Shown here piece by piece: positions 6,080 through 9,121 of a stretch of 9,121 bases of DNA. The stretch covers positions 7,992-17,112 of the forward strand of contig DMPC01000159.1 of assembly GCA_003456155.1 (NCBI GenBank), given 5' to 3'. Position 1 is the stretch's first letter; the number at the start of each line of letters is the position of its first letter. Under the pieces are notes generated by a model. It was not told the DNA's origin. It made no database searches and saw only the letters and a list, made by a program, of their open reading frames with translations. This stretch comes from Actinomycetota bacterium. Its GTDB lineage: Bacteria; Actinomycetota; Actinomycetes; S36-B12. Both the position numbers and the translations under genes were made by a program.

Positions 6080-6093
6080 CGTAAGCGGTTACA
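6080..6093 (-). promoter_or_regulatory. LacI-family-like operator palindrome in the pyk promoter
   Basis: Minus strand TGTAACCGCTTACG has half-sites GTAA and TTAC around a central CG. This is the layout of LacI/GalR-family operators, and it fits the CcpA-type cre pattern TGNAANCGNWNNCW except at the last base. It lies directly upstream of the pyk -10, inside the spacer where RNA polymerase binds, so a bound protein would be expected to repress. The sequence pattern and position are seen; the regulator is unknown and not encoded in the window. Confidence 0.45.
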
Positions 6094-6107
6094 GGACGGT
6101 GGAGGTC

Positions 6108-6126
6108 GAGTGAACGATGCTCACCC
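6108..6126 (-). terminator. Weak hairpin between gltD and pyk
   Basis: About ten bases after the gltD stop the RNA GGGUGA-GCAUCGU-UCACUC can form a 6-bp stem with one G-U pair and a 7-base loop. There is no U tract, so termination would be weak or factor-dependent. It is the only structure in the gap that could separate gltBD transcripts from pyk. Confidence 0.25.
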
Positions 6127-6135
6127 GCGGAGCCC

Positions 6136-7590
6136 TCAGACCAGCAGCGGCCGAGCGTTGGCAGGGATCGGCGAGGGCAGGTTCGTGGTCCCCATCAGGT
6201 AGGCGTCGACACTCGCGGCCGCGGCACGACCCTCGGCGATCGCCCACACGATCAGCGACTGGCCGCGACCGGCGTCACCGGCGACGAACACCCCCGGCAC
6301 TTCGGTCGAGTAGTCCGCCGCACGGGCGAGCACCCCTCGGTCGGTGAGCGGGAGGCCGAGCTGCTCCGCCAGACCCCCTGCCTCCGGACCGACGAAGCCC
6401 ATCGCGAGGAACACATAGTCCGCCGGGATCTCGCGGCGGGATGCCTCCACCGGCCGGAAGCCCCCCTCATGCGGCTCGACCTCGATCAGCTGCAGCGCCC
6501 GCACCTGGCCGGTGCCGTCATCGAGGAACTGCTCGGTGGAGACCGCGAAGACGCGCTCCCCACCCTCCTCGTGCGCACTGGAGACCCGATAGGTCATGGG
6601 GTAGGTGGGCCACGGCTGGGAGTCCGGGCGGCTCGACGGTGGCGTCGGCATGATCTCCAGCTGCGTCACGGAGGCGGCGCCCTGGCGATGAGCAGTACCC
6701 AGGCAGTCGGCCCCGGTGTCGCCGCCGCCGATGATCACCACGTGCTTCCCGGCCACATCGATGGGCGACGCATCCAGATCGCCCTGCTGCACCCGGTTGG
6801 CCAGCGGCAGGTACTCCATCGCCTGGTAGACACCGCGCAGGTCGCGCCCGGGCACCGGGAGGTCACGCCAGTCCGTGGCCCCGATGGCCACGACCACAGC
6901 GTCGTACCGCTGGCGCAGGTCGGTGCCCGTGAGGTCGATGCCGATCTCCACGCCCGGGCGAAACTTGACGCCCTCCGCCTCCATCTGCGCCAGTCGGCGG
7001 TCGAGGTGACGCTTCTCCATCTTGAACTCAGGAATGCCGTATCGCAGCAGTCCGCCGATGCGATCGGCGCGCTCGAAGACGGCGACGGTGTGTCCGGCCC
7101 GAGCGAGCTGCTGGGCCGCAGCCAGGCCTGCGGGGCCCGATCCGATGACGGCGACCGTCTTGCCGCTCAGCCGGTTCGGCGGCTGCGGAGTGACCCATCC
7201 CTCGTCCCAGGCGCGGTCGATGATCGAGACCTCGACCTGCTTGATCGTCACCGGATCCTGGTTGATCCCGAGCACGCAGGCCGCCTCGCACGGAGCCGGG
7301 CACAGGCGCCCGGTGAACTCCGGGAAGTTGTTCGTCGCATGCAGTCGCTCGCTGGCGTCCTGCCAGTCCTGATGCCACACCAGGTCGTTCCATTCCGGGA
7401 TCAGGTTCCCGAGCGGGCATCCGTTGTGACAGAACGGGATGCCGCAGTCCATGCATCGCCCGGCCTGGTGCTCGAGGCGATCACTGTCGAAGGCCTCGTA
7501 CACCTCGCGCCAGTCCTGGATGCGGACGTCCACCGGCCGACGTGTGGGCAGCTCGCGTCCCACCTTCATGAAACCGCGCGGATCAGCCAT
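6136..7590 (-). CDS. gltD: Glutamate synthase (NADPH) small subunit
   Basis: GltD oxidises NADPH through FAD and passes electrons by iron-sulfur centres to the large subunit GltB, which makes glutamate from glutamine and 2-oxoglutarate. The 484-residue length is normal. The N-terminal ferredoxin-like domain carries Cys46, Cys49, Cys54 and Cys58 (CMDCGIPFCHNGC) and Cys97, Cys101 and Cys105 (CPAPCEAAC), the two-cluster pattern of the family. VIGSGPAGLAAA (148-159) is the FAD-binding loop, VIIGGGDTGADC (285-296) the NADPH-binding loop, and VFVAGDAGRGQSLIVWAIAEGR (435-456 region) the second FAD contact. The start MADPRGF is the usual actinobacterial N-terminus, preceded by GGGAGG, and makes an 8-bp overlap with the end of gltB, so the pair is probably translationally coupled. 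No defects are seen. Confidence 0.98.
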   Translation of the reverse strand: MADPRGFMKVGRELPTRRPVDVRIQDWREVYEAFDSDRLEHQAGRCMDCGIPFCHNGCPLGNLIPEWNDLVWHQDWQDASERLHATNNFPEFTGRLCPAPCEAACVLGINQDPVTIKQVEVSIIDRAWDEGWVTPQPPNRLSGKTVAVIGSGPAGLAAAQQLARAGHTVAVFERADRIGGLLRYGIPEFKMEKRHLDRRLAQMEAEGVKFRPGVEIGIDLTGTDLRQRYDAVVVAIGATDWRDLPVPGRDLRGVYQAMEYLPLANRVQQGDLDASPIDVAGKHVVIIGGGDTGADCLGTAHRQGAASVTQLEIMPTPPSSRPDSQPWPTYPMTYRVSSAHEEGGERVFAVSTEQFLDDGTGQVRALQLIEVEPHEGGFRPVEASRREIPADYVFLAMGFVGPEAGGLAEQLGLPLTDRGVLARAADYSTEVPGVFVAGDAGRGQSLIVWAIAEGRAAAASVDAYLMGTTNLPSPIPANARPLLV

Positions 7591-9121
7591 GGACGCCTCC
7601 CATGATCGCGAGCATGGGATCCATGCCCTGCTCCTCGGCCTCGGCCTTCAGCCGCAGGACCCTCTTGTAGTCGCGTGGCATGACCAGCGTGAAGCGGCGG
7701 GCCGAGGCCGGCCACTCCCCCAGCAGGGTCTCCGCCACCGCGGAGCCGGTCTCCTCCGCATGCTCACGCAGGATGCTGTGCAGGCGCTCGAAGTCCTCGG
7801 CGCCCAGCGGATCGAGGTCGACCATCTCGCGATTGACCCGCTCCGGATCCAGGTCGAGCACATACGCGATGCCGCCCGACATCCCGGCTCCCAGATTCCG
7901 CCCCGTCGGACCGAGGATGACCGCCACTCCCCCCGTCATGTACTCAAGAGCGTGGTCGCCGACACCCTCGACCACGGCGGTGGCTCCGGAGTTCCGGACG
8001 CAGAAGCGCTCGCCCACCCTGCCTCGCAGGAAGATCTGCCCGCTCGTCGCGCCGTATCCGATCACGTTGCCCGCGATGATGTTCTGCTCGGCCACCAGCG
8101 ACGCCGCGCGATCCGGTCGAACCGCGATGCGACCTCCCGAGAGGCCCTTGCCGACATAGTCGTTCGCATCGCCCTCCAGGCGCAAGGTGATGCCCGGAGG
8201 CAGGAAAGCACCGAAGGACTGGCCGGCGGAGCCCGTGAAGGTGAGGTCGATGGTGCCGTCCGGCAGCCCGTCGCCCCCACGGCGCCGAGTGACCTCCGAC
8301 CCGAGCATCGTCCCGACCGTGCGATGCACGTTGCGGATCGGCAGCTGAGCGCGCACCGGCTCGGCCCGCTCGAGGGCAGGCTCGCACAGCACGAGCAGTT
8401 CGCGGTCGAGGGCCTTGTCGAGGCCGTGGTCCTGCACGGTCGTCTGGTGCCGAGCCGCGCCGGGAGCAAGGGCCGGGACATGGAGGATCGGCTCGAGGTC
8501 GAGACCGGATGCCTTCCAGTGCTCGACCGCACGCTCGACGTCGAGCATCTCGACCTGCCCCACGGCCTCCTCGAGGGTGCGGAACCCCAAGGACGCGAGC
8601 AGTTCGCGGACCTCCTGCGCGATGTACTCGAAGAAGGTCTCGACGAACTCGGGCTTGCCGCTGAAGCGATCCCGAAGCACCGGATTCTGAGTCGCGATCC
8701 CGACCGGGCAGGTGTCCAGGTGACAGACGCGCATCATGATGCAACCACTGACGACGAGGGGAGCGGTGGCGAACCCGAACTCCTCCGCACCCAGCAGGGC
8801 CGCAATGATGACGTCGCGCCCGGTCTTGAGCTGGCCGTCGGTCTGCACCACGACCCGATCGCGCAGGCCGTTGAGCAGCAGTGTCTGCTGCGTCTCGGCG
8901 AGGCCGAGCTCCCAGGGTCCCCCCGCGTGCTTCAGGGAGGTCAGCGGCGAGGCACCCGTGCCGCCGTCGTGCCCGGAGATCAGGACGACATCGGCGTGGG
9001 CCTTGGCGACTCCCGCCGCCACTGTTCCGACACCGACCTCGGCAACGAGCTTGACGTGGATCCGGGCCCGCGGATTGGCGTTCTTCAGGTCGTGGATCAG
9101 CTGCGCCAGATCCTCGATCGA
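7583..9121 (-). CDS. gltB: Glutamate synthase (NADPH) large subunit, C-terminal part (5' end beyond the right edge)
   Basis: The reading frame is open to the last base of the window and gives 512 residues, about the final third of a protein normally near 1,500. The fragment starts with SIEDLAQLIHDLKN. It contains the end of the FMN/2-oxoglutarate barrel (HVKLVAEVGVGTVA, SGHDGGTGASP, QTDGQLKTGRDV). Then come the three cysteines of the 3Fe-4S cluster in CIMMRVCHLDTCPVG (fragment residues 127, 133, 138; spacing x5 and x4, as in Azospirillum GltB). After these is the glycine-rich beta-helix domain (GGRIAVRP, GNVIGYGATSGQ, GERFCVRNSGA, GPTGRNLGAGMSGG). The barrel makes the second glutamate from 2-oxoglutarate and tunnelled ammonia. 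The N-terminal glutaminase domain is outside the window. The GTG at 9022 is internal to the barrel and is not the start. The gene overlaps gltD by 8 bp. Confidence 0.97.
   Translation of the reverse strand, partial: SIEDLAQLIHDLKNANPRARIHVKLVAEVGVGTVAAGVAKAHADVVLISGHDGGTGASPLTSLKHAGGPWELGLAETQQTLLLNGLRDRVVVQTDGQLKTGRDVIIAALLGAEEFGFATAPLVVSGCIMMRVCHLDTCPVGIATQNPVLRDRFSGKPEFVETFFEYIAQEVRELLASLGFRTLEEAVGQVEMLDVERAVEHWKASGLDLEPILHVPALAPGAARHQTTVQDHGLDKALDRELLVLCEPALERAEPVRAQLPIRNVHRTVGTMLGSEVTRRRGGDGLPDGTIDLTFTGSAGQSFGAFLPPGITLRLEGDANDYVGKGLSGGRIAVRPDRAASLVAEQNIIAGNVIGYGATSGQIFLRGRVGERFCVRNSGATAVVEGVGDHALEYMTGGVAVILGPTGRNLGAGMSGGIAYVLDLDPERVNREMVDLDPLGAEDFERLHSILREHAEETGSAVAETLLGEWPASARRFTLVMPRDYKRVLRLKAEAEEQGMDPMLAIMGGVHG

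Noticed and set aside
4955..6202. A 415-codon plus-strand open frame opposite pyk
   Set aside because: It is a shadow of pyk codons. It crosses the pyk promoter gap without a domain or ribosome-binding context, and its composition is atypical (very rich in Arg, His, Asp).
7562..7569. Alternative gltD start at Met8
   Set aside because: MADPRGF is the usual actinobacterial GltD N-terminus, and the upstream ATG has a good GGGAGG ribosome-binding sequence; Met8 does not.
6469..7605. A 378-codon plus-strand open frame opposite gltD
   Set aside because: It is antisense to an intact gltD, without recognisable motifs, and is expected from third-position GC bias.
7944..8744. A 266-codon minus-strand frame inside gltB
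   Set aside because: It is an out-of-frame Arg/Gly/Ala-rich translation of gltB; the true frame carries the FMN and 3Fe-4S motifs.
7583..9022. Possible independent start of a short GltB-like protein at the GTG at 9022
   Set aside because: The frame stays open to the window edge and the 33 codons upstream read as conserved GltB barrel sequence, so the GTG is internal.

Overview
The window is about 9.1 kb of gap-poor, very GC-rich DNA in which every convincing gene lies on the minus strand. Protein motifs, the high third-position GC, and the gene order pyrR-pyrB-pyrC-(membrane protein)-carA-carB point to an Actinomycetota chromosome. Micrococcales or a relative is my guess, without proof at genus level. 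It is ordinary core metabolism: I see no mobile element, tRNA, rRNA, CRISPR array or phage gene.

In transcription order (high to low coordinates) there are three blocks. (1) gltB (its 3' third, entering from the right edge) and gltD overlap by 8 bp and encode NADPH glutamate synthase. (2) pyk, pyruvate kinase, follows after a 71-bp gap. That gap holds a likely pyk promoter, a LacI-type palindrome and a weak hairpin, and the pyk transcript looks leaderless. (3) After a 92-bp gap comes the de novo pyrimidine operon: pyrR, pyrB, pyrC, a conserved actinobacterial single-span membrane protein with a PH-like domain, carA, and the first 24 codons of carB at the left edge. All five pyr junctions overlap by 1 or 4 bp, so the operon is probably translated as a coupled chain.

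The most informative non-coding sequence is the pyrR leader. It contains a perfect match to the PyrR-binding-loop consensus (UCCNGNGAGGY on a GC stem) ending three bases before the Shine-Dalgarno sequence, with no intrinsic terminator. This fits the PyrR translational repression described in mycobacteria rather than the Bacillus attenuation mechanism. A second hairpin, which displays the Shine-Dalgarno sequence in its loop, shares bases with the PyrR loop, so the two folds exclude each other.

Functionally, GltBD makes glutamate from glutamine and 2-oxoglutarate, and Pyk makes ATP and pyruvate from phosphoenolpyruvate. CarAB uses glutamine, bicarbonate and ATP to make carbamoyl phosphate, which PyrB and PyrC carry to dihydroorotate. 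PyrR senses uridine nucleotides and PRPP and feeds back on the operon. The most notable uncharacterised gene is the PH-like membrane protein between pyrC and carA. I did not find a wholly new system.
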